Part shown: one piece after another, positions 1 to 11,662 of the stretch
Layout: each line of letters begins with the position of its first letter
How positions within the stretch are numbered: position 1 is the first letter of the stretch
From: Mesostigma viride
Lineage: Eukaryota > Streptophyta > Mesostigmatophyceae > Mesostigmatales > Mesostigmataceae
Direction of reading: 5' to 3'
Length of the DNA stretch: 64,000 nucleotides
Assembly: GCA_009746045.1 (NCBI GenBank)
Contig: RPFO01000082.1
Coordinates: 201,093 to 265,092 of the forward strand
Program-made: the position numbers and the translations under genes
Notes under the pieces: model-generated
The model's database searches: none
What the model was told of the DNA's origin: nothing
The model's input: only the letters and a program-made list of their open reading frames with translations

Positions 1-523
1 GTGTGTGCCATTGCTTCCATTGCCTGCAGCATTTAACAAGCAGTGCATTGGTCAAACCCACCACGGTGCATGCGTTCCGCTGAAATATACTTGGAAAGCA
101 AGCTGATAGTTTCCATCTCATCGCTTGACAAGTTCAAAGTTTGGATGTATCGCTCCTTTGTGTCATTAGTCTTTGCATACCAGTTGGAGGGCTGGAGAAT
201 AGTTTACACTATCGTTGATGCCCAGGATTAAGTTATTACCACATGACTGTGCATCGATCGTGCACATGGGTACCAATTAATAGTAAGGATTTCTGGCCTG
301 CGCGCTGGTTGTCTCTGTTATGTATGCAAGTGCATCCCGGAGGGCTCCACCCCTAATAAAAAAGTCGCTTTTTTGCAAGACGTGAGACGTCCTATCTAAA
401 TTCGACGCCTACTGGCCGAGGCTAGCTATTCCCACCGTTTGATCTGCCATATATTAAACTTCCAAGTTCCACCATACCCTGTCAGACAACCGACGCGGGA
501 ATTAACTCCACTCAACTCAACCT
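1..523. other. No recognisable gene
   Basis: I see no coding region, RNA gene or repeat family here that I can support. The only notable element is at the right edge (510-523), a 14-bp string ACTCAACTCAACCT. It recurs at 8453-8466 and is read as the target-site duplication of the retroelement that starts next. Confidence 0.5.
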
Positions 524-1934
524 CATTCCCTCCCTGATGGTACGAGCCACGAGCCACGAGATAGCCATGGCTGACGGCGGAGCTCATAACTTTCACGTTT
601 GAGCACCGAATTTAGCCGTGAATATCACAATCGATGCGTCTTTCTACGACGCACATGCTGATATAATTTTCCAAAGCTATTACGCAATATACGATAAGCA
701 AACGCCTCTCGACGCAACGCAGCCTGGCGGCTGCGCTCGGCAATGAAAATCCGCATGCAGCTTCGGCTGCAGCTTCGCCCACCGGCCCAGATGGCAACGG
801 TGATGTCCACTAGTCGTGCACTGGTGCCCGCCCAGCCTTCCGGGCTCGCCTCGCCATCCGCATCGCCTGAACCTAAGCGCAGTCGCTCTGCTGAGCCGCC
901 CTGGGAAGAGCGCTCCTTTGACGTCAACAGCTCCGGCTTCTGGCAACGCAGCCCCACTTGGTTCATGGAAGACGTGTTTTACGGCAATCACGCCTCGCTT
1001 CTAGCCCTGTGCGTGTACCTCACGTCCCACAACCGTGGCCGCTGGCCTGGTGACGGCAAGCTTGTCGACCCCACCGAGGCTCTCCCAATCATTCACCGCA
1101 TGCCTCGCCCCAGGCCGGCTTCAACGCTTCGCCCTCTGCTCCCTTGTTGGACGCTCCGAATCCGAGATCTGGGCTTCCCCACCGCCCCCCCCCACCTTCC
1201 CCACCGAAGCCACCATCCGCACCCTCAAGCTTTCGAGCAGCACGTGACCCCTCTTGCCGCAGATGTGGCGGCACTTGGCGGCACGCTGGCTGCTGAGCTC
1301 CCCACCATCCCCACCGCCACCGCCACCCTCCTCGCCTCCACCCCCCCCGGCCCCCCTCCGCCTCCACCGACTCCATCACCGCCCAGCTCCGCGACATCGA
1401 CCAGCGCCTCAAGGATAATGCAATCGCTATCGAGGTCTTGCAGAACACAGCAGGCCTCACCGCCCAGGCAGTGAAGGACATTGCCGCCAAGCCAGCCCCG
1501 GCTGGCCTGGCCGGCGATGCTCCTCCCATCACGACCTGGGCGGACATGCTTAACCCCTAAATGGTCTTGCGGCCGATTTTCCGCCAAAAATCGAGTTCCA
1601 GCCGATGCATCGGCCCCTTCTCGGGCGACCAAATGCCGCGAAAACTATTGAGAATTAGGAAAAGTTTAGCTGAGAAGATCGAAAGTTTATAAAATACTCT
1701 AAAGCATGGTATATGGGTTTGCATACTTCTGACAAAGTTATAGAAGGAGGGGTGGCATGCCCGGGCAAAATTTCCTGGAACCGCGGTACCAGAGAGGGTT
1801 GTCCCAGGGGCTGGCGGTGGTGGATTTTCGCGGGGCCCATGGTTAACCGCGGGGTTTGAGGGTAAAAAACTTGCCGGTGGCGGTTCGTGGGCCCTGCATG
1901 GGTGAGCAGAACCGTGGTTTACAACGTGCCAGTA

Positions 1935-2205
1935 GAAATCTGCCACGTGTAATATGTTAGACTAGGGCTGTACGTCACGCCGGGTTGGCTCAGGACCGTT
2001 GTAGCCTATGGACCAGTAGAAATATGCCACGTGGATAATGTTGTAGGTACTGTACCTGTGCCTGCCACGTGGCTTTTCCTGGCCGCCACGTGCGAAGTCA
2101 CTTGAACCATCAGGCGCATGCCACGTCATTATGTGCATCATGTGTGCGTCAGGTGTGTGCATCATGTGGGTTTGTTTTGAGGGCTGTTGCCACGTGGCAG
2201 AATAA
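1935..2205. promoter_or_regulatory. Cluster of G-box-like CACGT motifs
   Basis: Six copies of CCACGT lie within about 260 bp (near 1944, 2030, 2064, 2084, 2120 and 2189), at least three of them in the full form CCACGTGG. In plants and algae the G-box CACGTG is bound by bZIP and bHLH factors. There is no confident gene immediately downstream, and the cluster lies inside the TTAA transposon, so it could be a promoter of the element, a transposase-binding zone or a relic. Function is inferred only from motif density. Confidence 0.3.
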
Positions 2206-3716
2206 TGGAGTACGGAGAGAGAAGAATAGTAGTAGAATGTTCAGTTTAGTGGGTAGTAGGGATAGTTACCGCAAATAGGAGTCCGAGGGTGGTACCGGCT
2301 CTCGGGCTTGCCGGCGGCGGCCGGCGGGTACCATGGTCCTGGACGCTACCGTGGTACCAGCAGCGTTGGGTGCCGGTTGCGGTCCACGCGTCATGGTTGG
2401 ACCGCGGGCCCGGCCTTTTTTGTCCGGCGGTGGTGGTTTTTGTGACCGCGGACCCTTGGCTGGATGCCACCCCTCCTGTTATAGAGGTGTTCTGGCCGGT
2501 CAAAGTACAAGGGGTCAGGGTACTTTTTCACGTACAACGTGCATTCCGGAAAACGACGACCTGGCCATGGCGGCTTGCGCCCACGCATGGCATTTACGTT
2601 TTCGTTCGAATTTTCTGACCAAACTTAGGATATTGATTTTGTACGTCCTAAAGATCATACAGGCCAATTTCTGGTTCGCGGGAATGCCATTTGATAGGTG
2701 TCGGCAGCGTTCTTGCTGGAAAAAACTGCGATCAGGCCGGACGATAGAAACGTTGACAGCAATACCTTTCCGGCGTATTTTAAAGGATATATCGGTTTCT
2801 TTGTACTTTTTATGATACATATTAGTCGTAAACGTGCAAGGGTGGCCAGAAATCGCCGAATCCAGCGACCATGCTGCACAACTTTGGTGTGCCGAAATGC
2901 GCCATTTTGCGGCCACCGCCTGGGCCAAGGTAACGCCATCCATGCCTGGTAAAGCTTAAGCATCGTTTTCCTATCGATGTTTGACGTTTGTATATACGTT
3001 CTAGCTTGTGTAGCACATTCTTTTTGCATTATTCATGCTCTTTCTTGACCCTTGCCTGGCCCCTTTCTAAAACACCCTTCTTAGATGCTTCCCTCAGTCA
3101 GTTGACCTGCCACAGGGTGATGGTGATAAGTTTTAGAGGCTGTATGGGTTTGAATACCTCCATATATGTTTGTTATACATTTCCCATACACATATTGCAT
3201 GAGTGTGAGGCAGTTGGCTGGTCTCTGTGGCATCATCAAGCACGTAACTGGTGAGTAAAAGCTTCCCATTGACAGCATGTGCCACCAGGTGTGCTGGCCA
3301 TCACCTGGCAAGCTATAGCAGCTTAGGCCTAGTTTATCCTTGCTAGGGCAGGCTGAAATAGGCTCAACATCTCTAGTTTGTTGGTGGCTGCCTCCTAGAA
3401 TGCATGCCTTGCGTAGGGTATCCGTACCACGTTACCTACGTGCATGGACAAGGTAGCACCTGCACATAGGTGCCATGTAAGGGCAGTGTGATGATGCAGT
3501 TATGTTTCCCCATCATTGTGGAAGGGATGTATTGTTTGGCATGGTTGGTGGCCATATTAGTAGGTAGTATGCCCACCCTTACCCCCTTGGTTGCTTTTTA
3601 CCAACGGTACCCCTATGGGCTGTACTGGGTGTAACTGCTGGTATACCCACCCAAATGATGACCCCAATGGCTCAAACTGTTCAGCAACTAATTGTTTATC
3701 ATCCCTGAAGTGGTAG

Positions 3717-4136
3717 GTGCCTAGGTCTTATAACATAATTCAAAATGCACATTCTACCAAAAATGAAAACGCGCGTCTTGACCCCCCTGACTTTGACGGC
3801 AGTTATATATGGCCTACCCTGCATATATGTGAGGTCGGGTCGTGGTGCGCGCGCCTGCCGGCCCGGCTGGGGAGACGCCGCAGGCCCCACGTCCTGCCTT
3901 TGCTGGCGCCGCTCCCCGCCACTCAGCGCCCGCCGACGGCCTTCACCGGTGTGCCGTGCTGCTTCCCGGGGTCCCCGTGTGCTGGTGTGTTCCACAACCG
4001 TAACCTCCTCTGCCAGCACCTTCGCGCTGTGCACCCCGATCTCGGCGCGGCGGATCTGCAGGCCATGAGCTGTTACCGGTGCCCGGAAGCTCACTGCCAG
4101 CGGGTGTACTCCATTCACGGGCGCGCTCAGCACTGA
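3717..4136 (+). pseudogene. N-terminal C2H2 zinc-finger part of the inserted LINE
   Basis: The frame encodes two C2H2-like fingers. The first is CCFPGSPCAGVF followed by HLRAVH. The second starts YRCPEAHCQRVY and ends HGRAQH just before a stop at 4134-4136. Two or more N-terminal C2H2 fingers ahead of a reverse transcriptase are typical of LINEs that use a restriction-like endonuclease, where they help bind the target DNA. The protein should continue into the frame that is open from about 4138 to 5058, so a frameshift lies close to 4130. The start is uncertain, because the ATG at 3717 precedes a low-quality stretch. Confidence 0.6.
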
Positions 4137-4137
4137 C

Positions 4138-5058
4138 GCGCGCGCCTGTGTTGCTCAACGGCCCCTCAACCGGCCAGCAGTCCCGGCCCCCTCCCCCCCT
4201 CCCGCCTCGGCTCCCACCGGCTCCCAGCCCCCGCCGCCCGACTACTCGGCCAGTTGGCGTTGGCTTGACACGGTTCCCTGGGATGCATGCGCCATCAACC
4301 CGACGTCTACCCTGACCGACCTCCCCCACCGCGCGCGTAGCCTTTTCGCGCAATGTGCAATCGTTTCTCTCCGGCGCATGCACGCCGCTCCGGACGACCC
4401 GCTGGGCTTTAAACTGCACATGGTGACCCCCCGCCTGCTCCTCACCCCTCTCGGGCGTGGTGTGCGCGGCCTCCAGGGTGCGGTTATTGCCCGTTGCCGA
4501 CGCTTTCTGCAGGGGGACTGGGAGGGGCTGTTTGGCGTGCCGCCCCCGCGCACGGCCCGGCTGTCGGGGGAGGTCAACTTCGAGCGGGTGGCCGCCGACG
4601 TCATCCGCCTCGTCCGCGAGGGGCAGCTCAGCCGGGCCATGACCCGCTTGGAAATGGCCAAGCTGGCCCCCGCCAATGCGGCTACCCTGGCGGCCTTGGA
4701 GGCTCTTCACCCTGCGGAGCCCGGATTCCAGCTGCCCGTGCCGGACCCCCTGCCGGCCCCCCTCCGGCTGGACCGCGACTGCTTCCTGGAGGTGATGCGT
4801 GCGGTCCCGCGGGCTTCCTCTACCGGGCCGTCGGGCTGGCGCTACGAGCACTTGGAGGTCCTGGTGGGGCATGGGGGCGAGGACATTCTCTTTGACACCC
4901 TCATTGACCTGGCGGCTGGTCGCGTTCCTCCCGCTGCGCGCGAGTGGTTAGCGGGCGCTCGCCTCCTCGCTCTGCTCAAGGGTGTCTTGCCCCCCCCGAG
5001 GGCAAGGTGCGCCCGATCGCCTGCGGTGAGGTGCTCCGCAAGCTCGTGGGCAAAGTGA
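4138..5058 (+). pseudogene. LINE linker and N-terminal reverse-transcriptase region
   Basis: This frame is open from about 4138 (no ATG until 4378) to 5058. A proline-rich linker is followed by WRWLDTVPWDACAINPT and then the conserved region just before the polymerase palm. It ends meaningfully at GARLLALLK near 4980. The next conserved block (KVRPIACGEVLRKLVGK) is in another frame, and a run of eight C at 4990-4997 sits exactly at the break. That run is either a true inactivating indel or an assembly slip. It joins on paper with the downstream frame (4944-7154) as one LINE protein. Confidence 0.6.
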
Positions 5059-7154
5059 TCTGCCGCCAAAAGGCGCCCGAGCTCCGTGCCTTTTTCTGCC
5101 CGCCCCTCGCAGCGGGTGAGACCTCGGTGGCGGCCCAGCTGGGGGTGACGACTCCAGGCGGGGCGGATATCCTCATCCATTCGGTGCAGGCCTACCTCGA
5201 GGCCCACCCCACCCACGCTGTCGTCAAGGTCGACTGCCACAACGCGTTCAACAGTCTGTCCCGCGCCAGCATGTTTGCGGCCGTCATGGAGTCCTTCGAG
5301 GACTTGTACGCTTGGACAGCCGTGTGCTACGGCCAGCCCGGCCAACTGGTTCACATCATGGAGGACGGCACTCGCGGCGGCCTGCTGTCGCGGTCGGGCA
5401 CCCAGCAAGGGGACCCCCTGGGACCCCTGTACTTTGCCGCCCCCCTCCAGGGTTGCCTCCAAGCGGTCCATGCTGCCCACCCGGCGGTCGCTATTCAGGC
5501 CTACTTGGATGATATCTACCTTCTGGGCCCTGTGCCGGACACCACCGCGGCTCTGCTGGCACTGCAGACCGCGGTGGCCGACATCAACCTCCAGTTGACC
5601 CTGGCCAAGTGCGCGGTGTACTCGCCCCAAGGTGATTGCTCCGGCTTTCCGCCCCAGCTCTTGGGCCGGGACGAGCGCCTCCATGGGTTGGATGTCCTCG
5701 GCGTTCCGGTTGGCGACCCCGCGTTTGTCATCGATGCTCTGCGGGCCGCCCTCGAGGCACGCACTGAGGTACTGCCCTTGATTGCGCGCCTTCATGATTC
5801 GCAGACCAAGGGTCTGCTTCTGTGGTTTTGCGCTCACCCTCGCGTCGTTCACTGGCTCCGGGGCGCTCTTCCGGCTCAGGTCCGGCTGGCCGCCGAGGGC
5901 CACGACGAACGCATCCAGTCGGCCTTGGCGCAGCTGGTCCCGGGCCCCGACCTCCCGCCACATGCTATTCGCATTGCCTCCCTGCCTGCACGGATGGGTG
6001 GCTGCGGTCTGACTCGTGCCGCCCGGCTGGCCCCAGCAGCATTTTTGGGCTCCGTCGCTCAGTCGTGGGCGGAAAGCTGCCGGCTCCTGCCCCTTTTGGC
6101 AACGGCAGCGCCTGACCTCCTGGACCCCAGCAGCCCTTTGCCCTTCGTCACCGCCATCCAGGAGGCCTATGCTGAGATCCAGCAGGCCTGTTCTCCCGTC
6201 CGTGCCGCTCAGGCGGTACAGCGCCACCTCCCTCGCGGCACTCCCTCGGTCGCCTCCGTTCAATCTCCCGCCGCATTCCCTGCTCGCGTCATCGATAAAC
6301 ACCAGAAAACCTACGCGGGTATTCTGCACACGGCTGATTGGATTGCTCTTTTCGCGGACCTCAACGCCCAGGGACGTGCGTGGCTGTTCTCGCTTTCCTT
6401 GCGGAGTGTGGGCTCGGCGTACCTTCGTGCTCTTCCCATGGCCCCCCCATTCGCCTTGGCTCCCAGCCACTACTCGGTGGCGCTCCGGCACCAGCTATTT
6501 GCCCCGCAGCCTCTTGTTCCGGCCGGGCGGCCTTGTGGTAGCTGTGGGCAGCCGCTGGATCCCACGGGGACTCACTACCTTGCCTGCATGGGGGGCCAAC
6601 AGAATCAGAATTGGTATTTGTATTTGCACACTGTCCTCCTGACGGTGGTGCTCGCCATGATTCGGTCGGTTTTCCCCCACGCGAACATCCGGTCCGAGGA
6701 TGCGGATGGCGCTGCCTTCTATTCCCCCAACCACCGGCCTGACATCGTGGTGCTGGACTTTGAGGGGGGTGGCCGGCATCTGCTTATTGACGTTTCGGTG
6801 GCGCGGCCCTTGGCTCTTAGCCACGTGGCTGGGGCCTCCCTCACGGCAGGTTACACGGCGGACCGGGCGGAGCGGGCCAAGCTCCTGGCCTACGGCGACG
6901 TCGGGCACCATCGTGTGGTGCCCTTTGTCCTGGAGGAGTTTGGGGCCATGGGGCCCCTGACCTCCGCCTTCTTCAAGGAGTGTTGCCGGCTCCGGGAGGA
7001 CCGGCTGGACCTGGAGGGCCAGCGGGCCCCATGGTCGGCGCGGACCTGGACGTCATATTGGCGTCAGCGCTTGTCGGTGGCGCTGACTCGGGCCATGGCT
7101 GACATCATGCTCCGCCGTACGCGGGCTGATTTTGCGGTGCAGCAGGGCTATTAG
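4944..7154 (+). pseudogene. LINE reverse transcriptase with C-terminal restriction-like endonuclease
   Basis: Residue numbers refer to the open frame beginning at 4944. Palm motif A is VKVDCHNAFNSL (Asp 97), motif B is TQQGDPLGPLYF (from 153), and motif C is AYLDDIYLL (Tyr-Leu-Asp-Asp 187-190). Motif D is near LTLAKCAVYSP. A zinc knuckle CGSCGQPLDPTGTHYLAC starts at 531. The endonuclease signature follows, HRPDIVVLD (Pro-Asp 599-600) with a second acid in LLIDVSVARPL (Asp 616). This order (fingers, polymerase, knuckle, PD-(D/E)XK-type nuclease) defines the restriction-like-endonuclease LINE group; algal Utopia-like elements are a plausible home. The catalytic residues are intact, but the ORF is cut off from its 5' part by a frameshift. 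No poly(A) or target duplication of the LINE itself was found inside the TTAA element. Confidence 0.85.
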
Positions 7155-8466
7155 GTTCCTCCCGTTAGGCGTTTCCATTGGTCTTATCGTAGTATAGAGC
7201 TTTGACATGGCTCTGTATATAGGTTTATAGCTGGGCGTTTGCTTTGGTTTGAGTGATTTCACTCTGTTGTAAGTAATTATATTTTTAATATATGTGAGGT
7301 TGTGATATACCAACCCGAAGGGCAACTCATGGACATGCTTGGCCCCCAAGGACAGCCATTGGATATGGGTAGGTTGGATGGCATCTGGTTTGCAAAATTG
7401 TGAAGATCCAGCCGATTTATCGGCAGGATCTCAGACCATTTAGGGGTTAAGCAACATACCACCTCCACCACCTCCGCCGTCGCAGCCCAGCTCCAGCGGC
7501 AGACGCTTGACCTCCGCGAGGAGGCCGAGCTCGCCAAGCGCAGCCTCAACGCCATACTCAAGAACTTCGACATGGAAGCAGGTGAGAATTCCGAGAAGCT
7601 TGCACGTGCGTTTGAGAGCAAAATCCTTGCACACATGGGCCTTCTTGGTGAGATCAAGCTGACCGCCCACCGCCTCCCCCGCGCGCGGGGTAAGGCAGGG
7701 GCGCCTCCGCTTCTTCTCATCTTTGATAGCCCAGCGGACAAGATTTCGTTCCTCAGACGCCGCAAGCGGCTCGAGAACTGAATACTCACTTCACCGTGGA
7801 CGACGACTTGACCCTGGCACAGCAACAACGGCGACGGGGGCTATGGCCGACCTACCTCCAGCTGCGGCAGACCAAGGCGGGCCAGCCGGTGTACTGGAAG
7901 GGGGCGGCCATCTACGTCGGCCACAAGCCCTGGCAAGCGACCCCCTCGACCACCGCGGCCCCATGCAGCAACTCCAGCCCCAGCCTAGGGGAATACGGCA
8001 GTAGTGTAGAATAGTTAGACAGTGGCCTTGTACATGCCCGGCCGCCTACTACAGGCACTATACCAGCTGAGGCCTAGCCTTTTTAGTCATGTACGTGCAT
8101 GTGTGCCTATGATGAGCCACCCTCCAGATGATACCTAGCTTTATTTAATTATGCCGTGCCCATGCAGGGGGTCACTCCCTGCTGAGAAGCCATGCCCTAG
8201 CCTTTGTATAGCTGCGCTGATCTTCCCCACCTATGACAGGCTCCCCTTAGCTGGGTGTTGCCTGAAACTCTGGGTGATGCAGGTCAGTGCCCTAGTAGTG
8301 CACCTAGAGCAAGTGTTGTTTACATTCCCACCCTTGCATGAAGTAGCTTAGAATGTATGATAGGCCATATGCCCCTTCTCTGGGCTATGTGCTACATATA
8401 CTCCCAACGGAGTTATGTTACAATTCAATTCAATTCAATTCAATTCAATTCAACTCAACTCAACCT

Positions 8467-8642
8467 ACGCCTCCTCCGCTTGGGAGTAGTGTTGTTTTGA
8501 TGAGTAGTGTAGTTAGGATTTTCTAGATAGCTTAGAGTTAGGATAGTTCGATCACGCGGCTTCCTCCACCCCATCCATCATGAAATATGTGCTACATGAC
8601 CTCCCCACGGAGGCATGTTATAATTTAATTTAATTTAATTTT
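8467..8642 (+). mobile_element. LINE B, 3' fragment (5'-truncated)
   Basis: A 176-bp piece carries only the last codons, the 3' end, the terminal hairpin (8594-8618) and an (AATTT)n tail of family B. It is flanked by AACTCAACCT (8457-8466 and 8643-8652), overlapping the target duplication of family A copy 1, so it appears to have inserted next to the A tail. It is homologous in inverted orientation to 8855-9242 and to 53201-53981. Confidence 0.7.
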
Positions 8643-8854
8643 AACTCAACCTAACGTCGCCGGTCGCCCTCTACAAACTTTCCCGTCCCCCCGTGCGGAT
8701 CCCGTCGAGTAGAATATCCCGTGGAGTAGAATCCCGTCATGCAAGTTTATCCCGTCAAAAGTTTTCCGTCTAGCAGTCGCCAATCACTGAATCCTGTCAC
8801 TATCCCGTGAATTCCGTCCAGCGGCCGAGTTCAGTAAATCTCTGCCCACGATAT

Positions 8855-9242
8855 TAAAAAAATTAAATTAAATTATAACATGCCTCCGTGGGGAGGTCAT
8901 GTAGCACATATTCCATGATGGATGGGGTGGAGGAAGCCTCGGGATCGAACTATCCTAACTCTAAGCTATCTAGAAAATCCTAACTACACTACTCATCAAA
9001 ACGCCTCCTCCGCTTGGGGGGAGGTGGCTTGCCCACAGGGTCGGGCGTGTGCGCCTTGACAATCTTCTTCCACGTACCGCGTCTTGTCCTGCATGGCAGT
9101 CCAAAGACGGGAGAGAGAGTGGATGCGGTGCTCAAACTGGACTGGGACCACTAGGTCATCCAGCAACATCTGGGTGTAGTTCATGACATGTTTCCCTACC
9201 TTCTTAGGAATGTCCTTAGGGGCGCCAGGCCAGGTCAGAATG
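8855..9242 (-). mobile_element. LINE B, 5'-truncated copy with 12-bp target duplication
   Basis: The copy reads on the minus strand and ends with an AATTT-type tail at 8855-8877. It contains the hairpin at 8878-8902 and the last ~60 codons of the LINE B protein, with a QMLLDDLVVP motif. The 12-bp repeat TGCCCACGATAT flanks it exactly (8843-8854 and 9243-9254). Variable 5' truncation with target duplication is the mark of target-primed reverse transcription. Confidence 0.85.
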
Positions 9243-9605
9243 TGCCCACGATATCCTCGTGATTAATTAATTAATTAGGAACATAACTCCGTTGGGAGTA
9301 TATGTAGCACATAGCCCTTGAGAAGGGGCATATTATTACATGGCCTATAATACATTCTAAGCTACTTCCTGCAAGGGTGGGAATGTAAACGACACTTGCT
9401 CTTGGTCCACCAGGGCACCTGCATCCCCATGATCTATCATGCCCAGCTATAAGGGGGAGCCTGTGATGGGCGGGAAGATCATAATAGCTATACAAAAGCT
9501 AGAGCGTGGCATCTCAGCAGAGAGCAGCTCATGGGCACGCAGCATAACTAAATAAAGCTAGGCATCATCTGGAGTGTGGCACATCATAGGCACACATGTA
9601 CATGG

Positions 9606-10101
<496 letters not shown>

Positions 10102-10196
10102 TACATGGCTAAATAATGCTGAATGCTCGTGAATCAGCTGGGATAATGCCTGTAGGAGGCGTACGTGTACATGGCCACGGTCTATCTATTCTACAC

Positions 10197-11662
10197 TACT
10201 AATGCTGTATTCCCCTAACGGGGTGTCTGGAGTCACTGGGGTCGCGAGGGTCGCATGCCAGGGCCGGCTTGTGGCCGACGTAGATGGCCGCCCCCTTCGA
10301 TCCAGTACACGGGCTAGCTGTCCCGCCTTGGTCTGCCGGAGCTGGAGGTATAGGTCGGCCATAGCTCCCGTTGCCGTTGTTGCTGCGCCAGGGTCAAGTC
10401 GTCCTCAAGGGTGAAGTGAGTCTTCTCGAGCCGCTTGCGGCGTCTTAGAAAGGAAATCTAGCTTGTCCGCCAGGTTCTTAAAGGTGACGGAGAAGCGGGA
10501 GCGGGGGCGCCCCTGCCTTACCCCGCGCGCGGGGAAGGCGGTGGGCGACCATGCAGCTCGATCTCACCAGTAATTATTAAGGCCCATGCGACCAAGAATT
10601 TCTCTCTCAAACGCACGTGCAAGCTTCTCAGAATTCTCACCTTCCCGCCATGTAATTGAAGTTCTTGACGATGACGTTTCAGAGGCTGCGCTTGGCGAGC
10701 TCGGCCTCCTCGCGGAGGTCAAGCGTCTGCCGCTGGAGCTGGGCTGCGGCGGCGGAGGTGGTGGAGGTGGTGTGCTGCTTAAGCATGTCCGCCCAGGTCG
10801 TGATGGGAGGAGCATCGCCGGCCAGGCCAGCAGGGGCTGGCTTGGCGGCAATGTCCTTCACCGCCTGGTCGGTGAGGCCTGCGGTGTTCTCCAGGGCCTC
10901 GATAGCGATGGCATTGTCCTTAAGACGCTGGTCAATGTCGCGGAGCTGCAATTGGGCGGAGATGGAGTCGGTGGAGGCGGAGGGGGGGGGGGGGTGGAGG
11001 CGAGGAGGGTGGCGGTGGCGGTGGGGATGGTGGGGAGCTCAGCAGCCAGCGTGCAACCCACAGCTGCCACATCTGCAGCAATGGGCGTCACGTGCTGTGA
11101 GAGGGCGTCGTGGAGGTGGTGGATTCGGTCAGGGGGCCGGGGTGTAGGAGGTCCTCGGCCGAGCGCTTAAGGATGGTAAAGAGAGCTTCGAGCTGAAGGC
11201 GGGGGCGAGACCAGCCGGCCAGGTTGGTCGAAGTAGGGACGTCTGATACGCGGTAGGAAAACCGGCCGTCAGCTCCGTTGCGGAAAAAGGATATTTTGAG
11301 ATGGAGGTGCTGGCACAGGTCCAGCAGTGAGGCGTGTCACCCGTAAAACACGAGCTCCAGTATCTTGATGGGTGGCATGTCGAAAAGGCCAGGCCTGTTG
11401 ACGTCGAAGGTGGTAAAGAGCCTGTCAACGTCAAAATCGCGCTCAGACCAGCTAGTTTCGCCTGGGCGACTGCGCTTTGGGTCAGGCGATGCAGAGGGCG
11501 AGGAAAGCCCGGGAGGTATCTGGGCGACCACCAGTGCGCGACAAGTGTCACCACTGCCTGCCGGACCTGATGGCGAAGCTGCAGCCGGAGCTGAAGACGT
11601 ATTTTCAGTGCCAAGCGCAGCGGCCAGGCTGCGTTGCGTCGAGGAGCGTTTGCTCGTCATAT
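10197..11662 (-). pseudogene. ORF1p-like protein of family A copy 2, frameshifted
   Basis: The reading begins with MTSKRSSTQRSLAAALGTEN near 11660 and shares SPSASPDPKRSR with copy 1. It then loses frame at least twice: near 11337 and in the C-run and G-run at 10980-11000, which matches the proline-rich linker. The coiled-coil segment (IDQRLKDNAIAIEALENTAG) and the ENSEKLARAFEREIL segment are recognisable at 10951-10679 and 10660-10590. It is most useful as the empty-site reference for the transposon in copy 1. Confidence 0.6.

Larger units (their letters stand above)
1554..7446. mobile_element. TTAA-flanked (piggyBac-like) DNA transposon, 5,893 bp
   Basis: The ends are perfect 14-bp terminal inverted repeats CCCCTAAATGGTCT (1554-1567 and, inverted, 7433-7446) flanked by TTAA at 1550-1553 and 7447-7450. 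The second family-A copy preserves the empty site with one TTAA (10779-10782) and matching flanks on both sides, so the boundaries are exact. Near each end is a palindrome of form GCCGATnnATCGGC (1601-1614 and 7411-7424). TTAA duplication and CCC-starting repeats are typical of the piggyBac superfamily. I find no piggyBac-type transposase inside, so the element is non-autonomous or has lost it; its cargo is a damaged LINE (3717-7154). Confidence 0.9.
743..8014 (+). pseudogene. ORF1p-like protein of family A, interrupted and frameshifted
   Basis: Coding remnants lie at about 688-1553 and 7451-8014. The order is a serine/proline-rich N-terminus, a proline-rich linker near 1320-1390, a coiled-coil-like stretch (AQLRDIDQRLKDNAIAIE, near 1385-1435) and, after the insertion, LDLREEAELAKRSL. 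A C-terminal part follows with IFDSPADKISFLRRRKRLEN and a basic patch LAQQQRRRGLWPTYLQLRQT ending at 8014. The layout (coiled coil, RRM-like strand set, basic C-terminal domain) resembles L1 ORF1p, an RNA-binding chaperone that trimerises on retroelement RNA; this is inference from pattern, not a search. Frameshifts occur near 800-830 and near 7780, besides the 5.9-kb insertion, so the copy is dead. Confidence 0.6.
524..8452 (+). mobile_element. ORF1-only retroelement, family A copy 1, split by a DNA transposon
   Basis: The copy runs from about 524 to the (CAATT)n tail at 8421-8452 and is interrupted by the TTAA transposon at 1554-7446; without it the element is about 2.0 kb. It is homologous over its length to the minus-strand copy at 9264-11821 and, for its 3' half, to 56279-56862. 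It holds one ORF1p-like reading frame, then about 400 bp of 3' untranslated sequence, a terminal hairpin (8394-8418) and a pentanucleotide tail. No reverse transcriptase of its own is present between ORF1 and the 3' end in any of the three copies. A 14-bp repeat ACTCAACTCAACCT flanks it (510-523 and 8453-8466); because the tail is similar in sequence, part of that match could be chance. The exact 5' end is uncertain by some 20 bases. Confidence 0.75.

Noticed and set aside
8430-9290. A true palindrome formed by A-B and B-A copies
   Set aside because: The B pieces have different truncation points and separate target duplications, so they are independent insertions.
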